DNA of 64,000 nt from Pseudomonadota bacterium (GTDB taxonomy: Bacteria > Bdellovibrionota_B > Oligoflexia > Silvanigrellales > Silvanigrellaceae): assembly GCA_009926615.1 (NCBI GenBank), contig RFOM01000009.1, positions 1 to 64,000 of the forward strand. The letters are read 5' to 3'. Shown here one piece after another: positions 1-8,240 of the stretch; position 1 is the first letter of the stretch; each line of letters starts with the position of its first letter. A program made the translations under genes and the position numbers. The notes under the pieces were generated by a model. That model saw nothing but the letters and a program-made list of their open reading frames with translations. It made no database searches and was not told where the DNA came from.

Positions 1-704
1 CCGCTGATGTAAACACTCACTCCGCTTTTGCAGTACAGTTCAGGCAAATTGAAATGCGCCATTCCGTTCAGTGAACGGTACTTTCCGCCCGACAAAATCG
101 GATGATGACCGATGAGAATCTTCCAGCGCGCGGCTGAACTCTTCAGCTTGCCGGCAAGCCAGTCAATACTGCACAGGGCAGAGATACCGCAGCGATCGGA
201 AATGGTGGTGTCTGCAGCGCCGATTTCAAGTATTTCGCCGAACTTGAGCGAGTAATAGCGCGCAGGCATTATCCATCGTCCGCCTTTTACTTTAGTGTAA
301 GCGATTTGCGCATCTGCCGATCCGCGATAGTCGTGGTTGCCGAGAATCGCGTAAAAATTGAGTTTTCGTGAACATTCTCCCGAATACATTTTTTCAAAAC
401 GGGAATCCCAGAGGGGATCCTGATAAAAATTATCACCCAATAAAATAACGGCAGCCGGATCAATACTCCTGCAAAGGGTTTCAATTTGATCGGCAACTTT
501 CTTTTGAGAATCATCGCCTGTTCCCGTATCACCGACAAAGATCAGACGAACTTCCTGAGGGTCATTCATCCGGCCCATCAGTTCGTGGGTGATCACCGTG
601 TGAGCAACCGAAAACCAAGTCTGCCATGCCGCAAACGCCAGAGCTGATACAAAAACAAACCACCACAATTTCGACTGAAAGAACTTTCGGACAATGGAAC
701 TCAT
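1..704 (-). CDS. Calcineurin-like metallophosphatase (partial, cut by left edge)
   Basis: The gene starts at the ATG at 704-702 and stays open to the left edge, so at least 234 residues are present and the C-terminus is missing. A short basic N-terminus and a hydrophobic stretch (WWFVFVSALAFAAW, about residues 13-26) suggest a signal anchor. Metallophosphatase motifs follow in order: GDTGTGD (about 56), LLGDNFYQD (about 85), LGNHDYRG (about 118) and IGHHPILSGG (about 200). This set resembles purple acid or tartrate-resistant acid phosphatases, which hydrolyse phosphoesters at a dinuclear metal centre. It is the last visible gene of the minus-strand unit beginning with dacB, 26 bp after the RNHCP gene. 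The substrate cannot be inferred; the location is probably periplasmic. Confidence 0.82.
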   Translation of the reverse strand, partial: MSSIVRKFFQSKLWWFVFVSALAFAAWQTWFSVAHTVITHELMGRMNDPQEVRLIFVGDTGTGDDSQKKVADQIETLCRSIDPAAVILLGDNFYQDPLWDSRFEKMYSGECSRKLNFYAILGNHDYRGSADAQIAYTKVKGGRWIMPARYYSLKFGEILEIGAADTTISDRCGISALCSIDWLAGKLKSSAARWKILIGHHPILSGGKYRSLNGMAHFNLPELYCKSGVSVYIS

Positions 705-730
705 TTTTCTCACGGCATTTATCCTTCTGC

Positions 731-1069
731 TCAACCGCGTGTTTCGCCGCTCAGCTGCAGCAGGCTTTCAAAAGAATCTGATTCTTCAGCATCATTCTCA
801 AGGAATCTGTTCACTCTGCGGGTATCACATTTCTGACAGACATAGTGAATCATCCAGCCCTTTTTGGGATGCGCCGCATAGGAACGGGGCTTGAGCAGAC
901 CGCCGCAGTTCGCAGCCCTGTCTCCCGGATTGACATCCACGTGCAAACTCCAAAGGCATCGCGGACAGTGATCGCGGCAGGTCGAGCGTGACGGCGGAAC
1001 CGGATAGCCGCAGTTGGCGCAGGGGAAACTCTCATTAATTTTTGTGAACTTGGGCAGGTTCTGAGACAT
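731..1069 (-). CDS. RNHCP domain zinc-binding protein
   Basis: This 112-residue protein carries the RNHCP family signature, here RDHCPRCLWSLHVD followed by NPGDRAANCGGLLKP. It has a pair of cysteines before it (CANCG) and another after it (CQKCD), so CxxC knuckles probably bind zinc. The biochemical role of the family is not established; a nucleic-acid-related role is only a guess. The ATG lies 6 bp after the stop of the thioredoxin gene, so it is probably co-transcribed with the cytochrome c maturation genes. No strong Shine-Dalgarno sequence is visible, which suggests translation depends on the upstream gene. Confidence 0.8.
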   Translation of the reverse strand: MSQNLPKFTKINESFPCANCGYPVPPSRSTCRDHCPRCLWSLHVDVNPGDRAANCGGLLKPRSYAAHPKKGWMIHYVCQKCDTRRVNRFLENDAEESDSFESLLQLSGETRG

Positions 1070-1075
1070 GTACGG

Positions 1076-1693
1076 TCATCCGCCGCGCGTTGAACCGGCA
1101 CGGACCCGCCCAAACCCTTCGATCGTCTGCTCCGGAGACATGGACGGATTTTTTGCAAGCCAGTCGACAAACCCCAAAATCGTATTTCTGTCCACATCAC
1201 CGGCAACCCGATGCCGGACAGTTCCGGCAGGATCGACAAAAAAGGTCTCAGGTGTGCCGTAGACTCCGTAATCAAGAGAAATCTTACCTGTCATGTCTGC
1301 CACAACAGGAAAACTGAGCGAGAAATTCGTCTGATATTCAAGAATATCTTTAATTTCGTCGCGGATGTTTACGCTTACAAATTGAATGCGCGCTGAAGGG
1401 TTTGAGACGTCCTCACGCCACAACCGCTCAAGCTCCGGAGCTTCGACGCGGCAAACAACGCAGGTTGTGCTCCAAAAGTTTATGACGGTCCATTTTCCGT
1501 TGCCTGCAACTGCGGACAAATCAAAGGAAGCTCCCTGAGCAGTGGCTCCCGTAAACATGGGTACGGCCTTGCCGACAAGCTGACTCGGAACATAGTTACT
1601 GTCCCTGTTCAGGGCGTAAACCATCAAACCCGTGAAGATAAGCAGAGCAATAAGAGCTGAGTACAATCCACTTCTGCTTTTGTTGTTGACCAC
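1076..1693 (-). CDS. ccmG: TlpA/CcmG-type membrane-anchored thioredoxin
   Basis: The protein has 205 residues and a GTG start. One N-terminal membrane segment (LYSALIALLIFTGLMVYAL) anchors a periplasmic thioredoxin fold. The redox site is WSTTCVVCRVEAPELERLW, with a CVVC pair, and the cis-proline loop is GVYGTPETFFVD. In System I cytochrome c maturation, CcmG/DsbE reduces apocytochrome haem-binding cysteines before haem attachment. The position directly after ccmE in a dacB-crp-ccmABCDE unit supports this role. The active-site pair differs from the WCxxC of classical CcmG (the residue before the first cysteine is T), so a ResA/TlpA-like label is also reasonable. Confidence 0.85.
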   Translation of the reverse strand: MVNNKSRSGLYSALIALLIFTGLMVYALNRDSNYVPSQLVGKAVPMFTGATAQGASFDLSAVAGNGKWTVINFWSTTCVVCRVEAPELERLWREDVSNPSARIQFVSVNIRDEIKDILEYQTNFSLSFPVVADMTGKISLDYGVYGTPETFFVDPAGTVRHRVAGDVDRNTILGFVDWLAKNPSMSPEQTIEGFGRVRAGSTRGG

Positions 1694-1730
1694 TTTCTTT
1701 ATGTCCCCGAAGAAATTGGATCAGCCGAAG

Positions 1731-2204
1731 TCACTTCGTCTTTTCATGTTTGAGAATATCATCCACAAGCCGCGCTTCACGCATTTTCGAATGGTCTTCC
1801 TTGGTGTCGTAAACTTCGCTGTGCTTGACCATCAGGAGATTGGCCTGCAGCGAATTGTCTTTTCTTAAGTCGGAATGCGCCAGCTTGCCTTCAACGACGA
1901 CACCCTGACCCTCTTTGAAAAGGTCGGGCGGCACTCCCTTGTAAGTGACCGCAAACTCGTGGCCGTTGAGGTCGCTCATGCGGAACTTGAGAACTTTATT
2001 CATGCCGTCCCAATCTTTGGTTCCATTGAGAACCAGACCGGAAACTCGAAAAGTCCTGTCGACGAACTTCTGCGGCGAAGCGTAAACCTCGGCAGGAGTA
2101 AAAAAAGTGACCGAGCTTTCGGGCTGAAGAGCCATGTAAACTATCGATCCCAATGAGGCGCAAATCACAGTTGTTGCAATGATTTGAGGCTTTGTCATCG
2201 CCAT
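1731..2204 (-). CDS. ccmE: Cytochrome c maturation haem chaperone CcmE
   Basis: This 157-residue protein has one N-terminal membrane anchor (residues about 5-23) and a periplasmic OB-fold domain. The motif FRVSGLVLNGT and the segment near LLMVKHSEVYDTKED fit CcmE. The histidine in VKHSEVY matches the haem-attaching histidine (LAKHDENY in Escherichia coli). CcmE carries haem from CcmABCD to the ligation machinery. The start was chosen at the ATG at 2204 because GGAGAAAG lies upstream and it gives the usual family length. It follows ccmD by 25 bp. Confidence 0.9.
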   Translation of the reverse strand: MAMTKPQIIATTVICASLGSIVYMALQPESSVTFFTPAEVYASPQKFVDRTFRVSGLVLNGTKDWDGMNKVLKFRMSDLNGHEFAVTYKGVPPDLFKEGQGVVVEGKLAHSDLRKDNSLQANLLMVKHSEVYDTKEDHSKMREARLVDDILKHEKTK

Positions 2205-2229
2205 TTGGACTTTCTCCGCGTTAGAAAAA

Positions 2230-2397
2230 TCACCACGTCTTATCGGCAGAAAAGCCCTCTTCTTTGAGTGCTTCCTGAGCTTTGCAATATTGCCGCCTGC
2301 ATGAAATTGCAAAGACAATGATTGAAGCAGCGACTGACCCGTAAGCCGCAATGACATAAAAAAACCAAGAGATATTCCCATACTCGGAAGTATTCAT
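2230..2397 (-). CDS. ccmD: Cytochrome c maturation small membrane protein CcmD
   Basis: A 55-residue protein with one membrane helix (WFFYVIAAYGSVAASIIVFAI) followed by a charged cytoplasmic tail rich in K, E, Q and R. This is the normal architecture of CcmD, which helps release holo-CcmE from the CcmABC complex. It sits between ccmC (4 bp upstream) and ccmE (25 bp downstream), the conserved position. The family is too short and variable for motif proof, so the call rests on topology and context. Confidence 0.8.
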   Translation of the reverse strand: MNTSEYGNISWFFYVIAAYGSVAASIIVFAISCRRQYCKAQEALKEEGFSADKTW

Positions 2398-2401
2398 AAC
2401 T

Positions 2402-3097
2402 TTAACGCCCTTCTCTTGCGGCTTCCAGCGACTCCTGCGCCGCAATCGCGGTGCGCCTCATTTTGTAAAGAACCAGAGTCAGCAGAATCATCGCAATTAA
2501 ATTTGCAAACAATACCAAGCCGATATCGGACGATGCGCTGCCACCCCTGCGGACAAAAGTCTGCGGTTGATGAAGCGAGCGCCAAATATTCACGCTGAAA
2601 TAAACAATCGGCACATTCACGGCGGCCAAAATGGCGACAATCTGGCCGGAGTTTCTTCGGGACTGAATATCAGGCGTGAAACTGCGCAGGACATGGTAGG
2701 CACAACAAACCAAAAACATCACGAGAGTTGAGGTTAAGCGCGGGTCCCAGTCCCACCAGACTCCCCACGTCGGTCGGCCCCAAATGCTGCCTGTCGCCAA
2801 AGCCAATGCCGAAAAAACGGTTCCCAGATTGATTGCCGCGTGGGCACTCCGGTCCATTTCCTCAAAACTCTTCTTCTTGACGAATCCGAAAACTGCAAAT
2901 CCGGCCGCAAGAATAATCCACATGAAAGCGCACCATGCAACCGGCACATGCACGAAAATGATCCTGTACACGTCGCCCTGATCCTTGTCCGTGCCGACCC
3001 AAAAAATACCGAGCCACCACGCAATCAGCTGCAGCACCAGAGCAGGGACAAACAGCCTCGACCAGCGTTTGTATGTGTGGGTCAGTTGTGCCGTCAT
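2402..3097 (-). CDS. ccmC: Haem handling membrane protein CcmC
   Basis: This 231-residue polytopic membrane protein has about six helices. The tryptophan-rich haem-handling motif WGVWWDWDPRLT lies near residue 110, and the flanking histidines include one in IIFVHVPVAW. CcmC presents haem to CcmE in the periplasm. It lies between ccmB and ccmD, and its ATG is 18 bp after the ccmB stop. The length and motif match the family, and nothing unusual was seen. Confidence 0.95.
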   Translation of the reverse strand: MTAQLTHTYKRWSRLFVPALVLQLIAWWLGIFWVGTDKDQGDVYRIIFVHVPVAWCAFMWIILAAGFAVFGFVKKKSFEEMDRSAHAAINLGTVFSALALATGSIWGRPTWGVWWDWDPRLTSTLVMFLVCCAYHVLRSFTPDIQSRRNSGQIVAILAAVNVPIVYFSVNIWRSLHQPQTFVRRGGSASSDIGLVLFANLIAMILLTLVLYKMRRTAIAAQESLEAAREGR

Positions 3098-3115
3098 ACC
3101 GCAATTCCTTTCCGG

Positions 3116-3832
3116 TTATTCCTGAAACAGGGCCTGACTTAAAAGCACGCCCAAAGCCAGAAACACGACCGGAACTCCGGTCAAAAGAGTCCACCAAGAG
3201 GAGCCTTGTGTTCCTGCCAGCATCACAACAGCAGGGTCAGTGTAAGTCGCAAGACTGACTGCTGCCAGTAAAACACTCAATTGCAAAGGATAAAACAACA
3301 GCGGCATGAGCAGATCACGGCCGGTACTGCGCGCCGTCACGCATGCGAGCAAGGCACCGATGGTGCCTGTTCCCAAGTTAAACAGCAGCAGCAATGGAAA
3401 AATTGTCGGCAAAACAGAAAACAAGGCGGCATTCGGAACGTTGTAAAAGACAATCCATACCGCAAGCAAAGGCAGCTGAACCGACAACAGGTAGAGCACG
3501 ACGAACAGAATTTTTCCGAACAGAATGGCCGACCGCGACAAACCGGCGGCGAGCATCATCTCAAGAATTCCGGATTCGGCTTCAGTCGTAAAAAGTCTTC
3601 CGACAGTCAGCGCAACGACAAATTCATTGATCGCCCAAAATGCACCATGACGAATTTCGGCCTTCTGGATGAGCTCCGTGCCGAATGAAAACGGAAACAA
3701 AATGGCAAGGCATGCAGCAAAGGCCAAGGTGCCTGCCCAAGACGCTTTACGGATAAAGACCGAACGGACCGAATATTCAAAAACAAGCCGGCAACTTGCA
3801 AACCAATTCTGCCCTGATGTCACGGTTGCCAT
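3116..3832 (-). CDS. ccmB: Haem ABC transporter permease CcmB
   Basis: This 238-residue protein has about six membrane helices. Family-typical stretches are near the N-terminus (RKASWAGTLAFAACLAILFP) and in the middle (TTEAESGILEMMLAAGLSRS), the latter corresponding to the cytoplasmic loop that contacts CcmA. It works with CcmA and CcmC in forming holo-CcmE. The start overlaps the end of ccmA by 13 bp, indicating translational coupling. Confidence 0.93.
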   Translation of the reverse strand: MATVTSGQNWFASCRLVFEYSVRSVFIRKASWAGTLAFAACLAILFPFSFGTELIQKAEIRHGAFWAINEFVVALTVGRLFTTEAESGILEMMLAAGLSRSAILFGKILFVVLYLLSVQLPLLAVWIVFYNVPNAALFSVLPTIFPLLLLFNLGTGTIGALLACVTARSTGRDLLMPLLFYPLQLSVLLAAVSLATYTDPAVVMLAGTQGSSWWTLLTGVPVVFLALGVLLSQALFQE

Positions 3833-4458
3833 TTTTGCAGCTCCAGCTTTGCGTCAGCCCATTCAACGAGGGCCGGATCATGAGTTGCAACCATTATGGC
3901 AGACTGGCCTGATTTCTTGAGTTCACCCAAAATTCCCAAACACAATTCGGCCCCCTCGGCATCAAGTCCGTTGGTAGGCTCATCGAGCAGCACAATTTTT
4001 GGTCGCGCCAAATGCAGAAATGCCAAACTCAGACGCCGTTTTTGACCGGTTGAAAGCGTCCGCACCGTTTGATTTTTGCGGGCCGACAATCCAACCACAG
4101 ACAGTGCCTGCACGGCCGTTTCGGCATTCCATTCTGCGCCGCTGCAGCGCATATAAAATTCGAGATTACCGATCACGCTGTGGTCGGCAAATAATGCGGG
4201 CTGACTCGCAAGATAAAAAAACGAAGCATCCTGAACGTGATGGCCGGCAAAGGGCCAGACGCTCTTGCCGTTCACGGTGACTGATCCGCCGTAGGGCTTG
4301 CTGACACCGCAAATCGTCCTCAGCAAGGTTGTTTTCCCAAGGCCGTTTGGACCGGTCACTGCCACAGAGCTTGCGAATCCGAGTTCAAACGAAAAATTTT
4401 TGATCAATGATTTATAGCCGGCTCTCAATTCGAGCCCGTCACACCGGACAGCTGTCAC
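3820..4458 (-). CDS. ccmA: Haem ABC transporter ATPase CcmA
   Basis: A 212-residue ABC ATPase. The Walker A motif is GPNGLGKTTLL, the signature is LSTGQKRRLSLA, Walker B is KIVLLDEPTNGLD, and the switch histidine is in VATHDP. CcmA hydrolyses ATP to release haem-loaded CcmE from CcmCD. The GTG start overlaps the stop of the upstream Crp/Fnr gene (GTGA), with GGAAG as ribosome-binding site. The signature begins LSTGQ rather than the usual LSxGQ with A, which is within family variation. Confidence 0.94.
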   Translation of the reverse strand: MTAVRCDGLELRAGYKSLIKNFSFELGFASSVAVTGPNGLGKTTLLRTICGVSKPYGGSVTVNGKSVWPFAGHHVQDASFFYLASQPALFADHSVIGNLEFYMRCSGAEWNAETAVQALSVVGLSARKNQTVRTLSTGQKRRLSLAFLHLARPKIVLLDEPTNGLDAEGAELCLGILGELKKSGQSAIMVATHDPALVEWADAKLELQKWQP

Positions 4459-5141
4459 CTGTCTTCCGCCTCATTTTGAAGCTCGTCGGTATCAAGAATA
4501 TGAAAAACTGCACCTTGGGTTTCGAGAATGCCTGACTGTTTCAAATCTGCGATGGCACGGCTGACTGTTTCAGGCGTGACATCCGCAAGCTCGGCAATGT
4601 CCCTGCGGTTCAAAGGCGGTTCAAAAGATGTTTTTCCTTCGTCCGCGAAAAGAGTGAACAGCTCAAAGATCACCGAAGCGACCCTGTTTTTTGCGGGTTT
4701 GTACAAATCGTTTTCGATTCGTTTTTCAAGTCGGGCAAGTTCATTGCAAAAAATCTTCATGAATTGAAGCGATGCTGCGGGCGAGCGTGAGATCAAGTCC
4801 ATGACCGCCTGTGCATCAATCGAGAAAACTTCACTGTCTTTCAGTGCAACACTCGTGCGGGAGTATTTGAATTCACCGAAGACCTCGCGTATCCCGACGA
4901 TATGTCCGGGCCGGACAACCCGCGTTATGACACTCTCACCTTCAGCGCTTTCACGGACTATTTTGAGACAACCATTTGCAACCCCGTAAATAGATCGGGG
5001 CGAGTCTCCGGAAATAAAGAGATTCTGGCCTCTGCGCAGCCTGATGACGGACGAGCTCTCCTGAATGCGCGCAACCTCGTCCTCGTTCAATGCAGGAAAA
5101 AGTCGCCTCAGAGTATATGTCCCCTTGTTTTTCTTTTCCAT
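4455..5141 (-). CDS. Crp/Fnr family transcription regulator
   Basis: The protein has 228 residues: an N-terminal cyclic-nucleotide-binding fold (about 10-130), a long dimer helix, and a C-terminal winged helix-turn-helix (about 165-220). The recognition helix reads DVTPETVSRAIADLKQSG, containing the ETVSR arrangement used by Fnr to read TTGAT half-sites. No N-terminal cysteine cluster is present, so an Fnr-type iron-sulfur oxygen sensor is unlikely. The cNMP pocket RxS signature is not clear (the region reads REVFGEFKYSRTSVAL), so the ligand is uncertain. The ATG at 5141 overlaps the dacB stop by one base, with GGAG upstream. Its place at the head of the ccm genes suggests it senses respiratory or redox state and may control the unit. 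Confidence 0.88.
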   Translation of the reverse strand: MEKKNKGTYTLRRLFPALNEDEVARIQESSSVIRLRRGQNLFISGDSPRSIYGVANGCLKIVRESAEGESVITRVVRPGHIVGIREVFGEFKYSRTSVALKDSEVFSIDAQAVMDLISRSPAASLQFMKIFCNELARLEKRIENDLYKPAKNRVASVIFELFTLFADEGKTSFEPPLNRRDIAELADVTPETVSRAIADLKQSGILETQGAVFHILDTDELQNEAEDR

Positions 5142-6652
5142 CACATCTCCGGTGGAAGCAGGCGACCGAGATCGTCATCTATCGTGTCACGCGCAGTTTC
5201 GATACCGACGTTGGGCCTCTTTGAGGAACCATTGACAATGGCGCAAAAGGCAACCCAATCTCCGTCCTTGAGACGACTGTACCCTGCCAAACCGATTGCG
5301 TCATGGGGTTCACTCAAAGTTCCCGTCTTTGCCCTCAACCTGTCACGCAAATGCTTCGTCTGCTCGGAAGAGAAGCGTTTTTTAACTGTTCCCTCGGCAC
5401 CCGGCATCGGAAGAGCATTCAGAAATGCAGGAAATTCGCGACTGTTCTGGTACATGCGATGAAGCACGGCAACCACATCCCGAGCCGAGAGTTTGTTCGA
5501 GTGGGTCAGACCGCTTCCGGAATCCAACACCAATCCCTCTGCCGAAGACTTATAAGGAGCCGGAGCGGCCTGAAGAATATTGGACATATAACTTTCAAGT
5601 TGCGCAGCTCCGCCTTCGAGGGTCGCCCCGTACTTTTTGGTTTCATCGAAATCGAGCTGGATGGTCATCATGTCGCCGATGAAGTTGTTGCTGACTTTGA
5701 ACAGGCCCAAAAGCTGCCACGAAAGAGGAAATCCTTCGACGCTCGCAAGCGGCCTGCCGAGATCCTTTCTTGGTGTGCGTTCAACTCGGACACCGCGGCT
5801 GACCTGAATGCCTTCTTTTTCAATGAAGGCTTTCAGCACCGATCCGGCATACTGGTCGGCATCGGAAACTGATCGGTAAATCCGCGTCGGAAAGGCCATT
5901 TTTCCGACGTGACCGCTGGCGGTAAACACATCCTGCAAACCGGCGCGGGTGCGCGTGACCGCGACTCTTGAGTTTTCGCCCTCTTTGGTGCGGACAGTGC
6001 CTTGGATTCGGGTTGACTCAAGATCGTAGGGTTCAAGAGCAATGTGCGCCTGTGCTCCGGATGTTTCACCCGGACTGACCACGACTCCCATGACGCTGAA
6101 ATTCACCGCCGCCGCAGACAGCGGACTGTCGTAGGCGTGTCTGCTCCGACGTGCAGCCAATTTGCGATCCAAATCGGGCTCAATGCGCCCGAAACGGGCG
6201 GTGTTTACCACCAGCTGACCGTCGATCTTCCGGATACCGGCACGGGCAACATCGGTTGTCAGAAACCATAGTTTTTCATTGGTCAGAGAAGGATCGCCGG
6301 CCCCTTCAAAAATCAAATCGCCTTTGAGAACTCCGTTCTTGACCGGACCTGTCGCGTAAAACCGGCTTTCAATGGAATATTCACTTCCGAATCTTTCCAG
6401 CGCTGCCGCAGCGAGAATCACTTTAGATACCGAGGCGGGCGTCATGCGCTGGTCAGCATTGAATTCACCCAAAATCTCACCGGTGCGCAAATTAACAGCA
6501 AACGCCGTTGAGAGTGCACCGTTCGCCGCAAGCGACCTCAATCCCGCAAAACCCTGCTTTGACTGCGCGTGTCCGCCTGAACTCGCACACATGCCAATGA
6601 GAAACATGGACAAAGCACAATTTCTGAATATTGTGAGGCGGGGTGAAAACAT
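5141..6652 (-). CDS. dacB: D-alanyl-D-alanine carboxypeptidase/endopeptidase (PBP4 type)
   Basis: A 503-residue protein with a signal peptide (residues 1 to about 30, ending GGHAQ). Penicillin-binding motifs of the S13 family are all visible: SxxK as ASVSK (about 80), SxN as VSNN in the middle, and KTG as RAKTGTLSEPH near the C-terminus. The enzyme trims or cleaves peptidoglycan stem peptides in the periplasm. The start at the ATG at 6652 was chosen because GAAAGGTGA precedes it and a signal peptide follows. The gene is divergent from the fumarase genes across 53 bp, which must hold both promoters. It is followed by the Crp/Fnr and ccm genes. Confidence 0.92.
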   Translation of the reverse strand: MFSPRLTIFRNCALSMFLIGMCASSGGHAQSKQGFAGLRSLAANGALSTAFAVNLRTGEILGEFNADQRMTPASVSKVILAAAALERFGSEYSIESRFYATGPVKNGVLKGDLIFEGAGDPSLTNEKLWFLTTDVARAGIRKIDGQLVVNTARFGRIEPDLDRKLAARRSRHAYDSPLSAAAVNFSVMGVVVSPGETSGAQAHIALEPYDLESTRIQGTVRTKEGENSRVAVTRTRAGLQDVFTASGHVGKMAFPTRIYRSVSDADQYAGSVLKAFIEKEGIQVSRGVRVERTPRKDLGRPLASVEGFPLSWQLLGLFKVSNNFIGDMMTIQLDFDETKKYGATLEGGAAQLESYMSNILQAAPAPYKSSAEGLVLDSGSGLTHSNKLSARDVVAVLHRMYQNSREFPAFLNALPMPGAEGTVKKRFSSEQTKHLRDRLRAKTGTLSEPHDAIGLAGYSRLKDGDWVAFCAIVNGSSKRPNVGIETARDTIDDDLGRLLPPEM

Positions 6653-6705
6653 GACAGTCACCTTTCGTTTATTCCGTTTCCAACTTTGCATTGAAGGTAC
6701 CGAAG

Positions 6706-7641
6706 ATGGCGACAAATCCCAAGGGACCGATGAAAACTCCCCCCGCCGTGCCGGCAACACATCAAACTCTGTTCGAGACTCTTCTCGAACTTATCCGGAT
6801 GACCAGCACCAACCTGCCGCCCGATGTCCGCAAGTCTGTCGTCGACGGACTTGAAAAAGAAAAAGCAGGCAGCGCCGGCGAATATGCAATGAAAGTCATC
6901 CAAAGAAACATCGACATTGCCTGCGGGGTGAGCCAGCCGCTGTGTCAGGACACGGGAAGCATACTTTTCTTTGTCAAAACCCCTGTCGGATATGACCAAA
7001 TCTCCTTTGCCGAGGTTGCCGAAGCGGCGGTCGCAAAGGCCACGGAACTGGGCTACCTGCGGCAAAACTCCGTGGACAGCATCACCGGCCAAAATTCGGG
7101 AAACAATCTGGGCCCCGGCACACCGACCATCTATTTTGAGCAACACCGCTCCGAAGACCTTGACATACGATTGGCCCTTAAAGGCGGCGGCTGCGAAAAT
7201 GTCGGGGCTCAGTATAGTTTGCCCGACAGCCGGCTGGGTGCAGGCCGCGACCTCGAGGGAGTGCGCAAGGTTGTTCTTGATGCCGTTTATCAGGCTCAGG
7301 GAAAAGGTTGCGGCCCCGGAATTCTGGGTGTTGTGATCGGCGGCGACAGAAGCACCGGTTTTTCATATTCAAAAAAACTCTTTTTGCGTCCGCTGGACGA
7401 CGAAAATCCGGACGGCCGGCTTGCTGAGCTTGAAAAAAGAATCATGCAGGAAGCGAATTCACTGGGAATCGGGCCAATGGGCTTCGGCGGCAACACCACC
7501 CTGCTGGGAGTGAAAATTGCAGCTCTGAACAGGCTTCCGGCGAGTTTTTATGTTTCGGTTTCCTACATGTGCTGGGCATTCCGCCGGCAGGGAGTGAAGG
7601 CTGCGGCAAACGGCGCACTCAAGGAGTGGATCTACAAATGA
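6706..7641 (+). CDS. Class I fumarate hydratase, alpha subunit (two-subunit type)
   Basis: This 311-residue protein matches the N-terminal domain of class I, 4Fe-4S fumarases. The three cluster cysteines appear as QPLCQDTG, KGGGCENVG and GKGCGPG. The split alpha/beta form is common in anaerobes and in many non-enteric proteobacteria. It hydrates fumarate to malate in the citric acid cycle and so works with sdhCAB, also in this window. The ATG at 6706 was chosen over an upstream TTG at 6691. The stop overlaps the beta subunit start (ATGA). L-tartrate dehydratase is an alternative assignment that sequence alone cannot exclude. Confidence 0.9.
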   Translation: MATNPKGPMKTPPAVPATHQTLFETLLELIRMTSTNLPPDVRKSVVDGLEKEKAGSAGEYAMKVIQRNIDIACGVSQPLCQDTGSILFFVKTPVGYDQISFAEVAEAAVAKATELGYLRQNSVDSITGQNSGNNLGPGTPTIYFEQHRSEDLDIRLALKGGGCENVGAQYSLPDSRLGAGRDLEGVRKVVLDAVYQAQGKGCGPGILGVVIGGDRSTGFSYSKKLFLRPLDDENPDGRLAELEKRIMQEANSLGIGPMGFGGNTTLLGVKIAALNRLPASFYVSVSYMCWAFRRQGVKAAANGALKEWIYK

Positions 7642-8225
7642 GAGAAATCAAACTCACATTGCCCGTAAGCGAAGAACAAGTTCGGGCGCTGAATGTCGGT
7701 GACATGGTTTTGCTGAGCGGCGTCCTGTACACGGGCCGCGATGCGGTTCACAAGCATCTTTATGAAGGCAAAAGCATTCCTGTCGACATTCGCGGATCGG
7801 CAATTTACCACTGCGGTCCGGTGGTCGTTAAAACAGAATCCGGTGAATGGAGTGTGCGGGCAGCAGGTCCGACAACCAGCACCCGCGAAGAACCGTATCA
7901 GGCGACTGTGATCGAAAAATTCGGAATCCGCGCAGTGATCGGCAAGGGCGGAATGGGTGCCAAAACCCTCAAGGCGTGCAAGGACTTTGGCTGCGTTTAT
8001 CTGCATGCCGTCGGCGGCGCTGCACAGGTTCTGGCAGAAACCGTACAAAAGGTTCGCGGCGTTTCCATGCTTGAGGAATTTGGCTCTCCTGAAGCCATTT
8101 GGGAACTGGAAGTCAAAGATTTTCCGGCACTGGTGACAATTGATGCGCACGGCAACAGTCTGCATGCCGACGTGGCTGCTTCAAGCGAACAAAAACTGAA
8201 TGAAGTACTGGGAACCAAAAAATAA
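7638..8225 (+). CDS. Class I fumarate hydratase, beta subunit
   Basis: A 195-residue protein matching the C-terminal domain of class I hydro-lyases: LLSGVLYTGRDAVHK near the N-terminus, AAGPTTSTREEPY with active-site residues in the middle, then GKGGMGAKTL. It assembles with the alpha subunit encoded directly upstream. The ATG at 7638 overlaps the alpha stop codon, so translation is coupled. It is followed by trxB after 15 bp. Confidence 0.9.
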   Translation: MREIKLTLPVSEEQVRALNVGDMVLLSGVLYTGRDAVHKHLYEGKSIPVDIRGSAIYHCGPVVVKTESGEWSVRAAGPTTSTREEPYQATVIEKFGIRAVIGKGGMGAKTLKACKDFGCVYLHAVGGAAQVLAETVQKVRGVSMLEEFGSPEAIWELEVKDFPALVTIDAHGNSLHADVAASSEQKLNEVLGTKK

Positions 8226-8240
8226 GAGCGAGGATTTGAA

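Noticed and set aside
1731-2381. A longer CcmE start upstream of 2204
   Set aside because: It would run through ccmD in another frame; the ATG at 2204 has a good ribosome-binding site and gives the normal length.
4455-5141. Calling the regulator a true Fnr oxygen sensor
   Set aside because: The N-terminal cysteines needed for the iron-sulfur cluster are absent.
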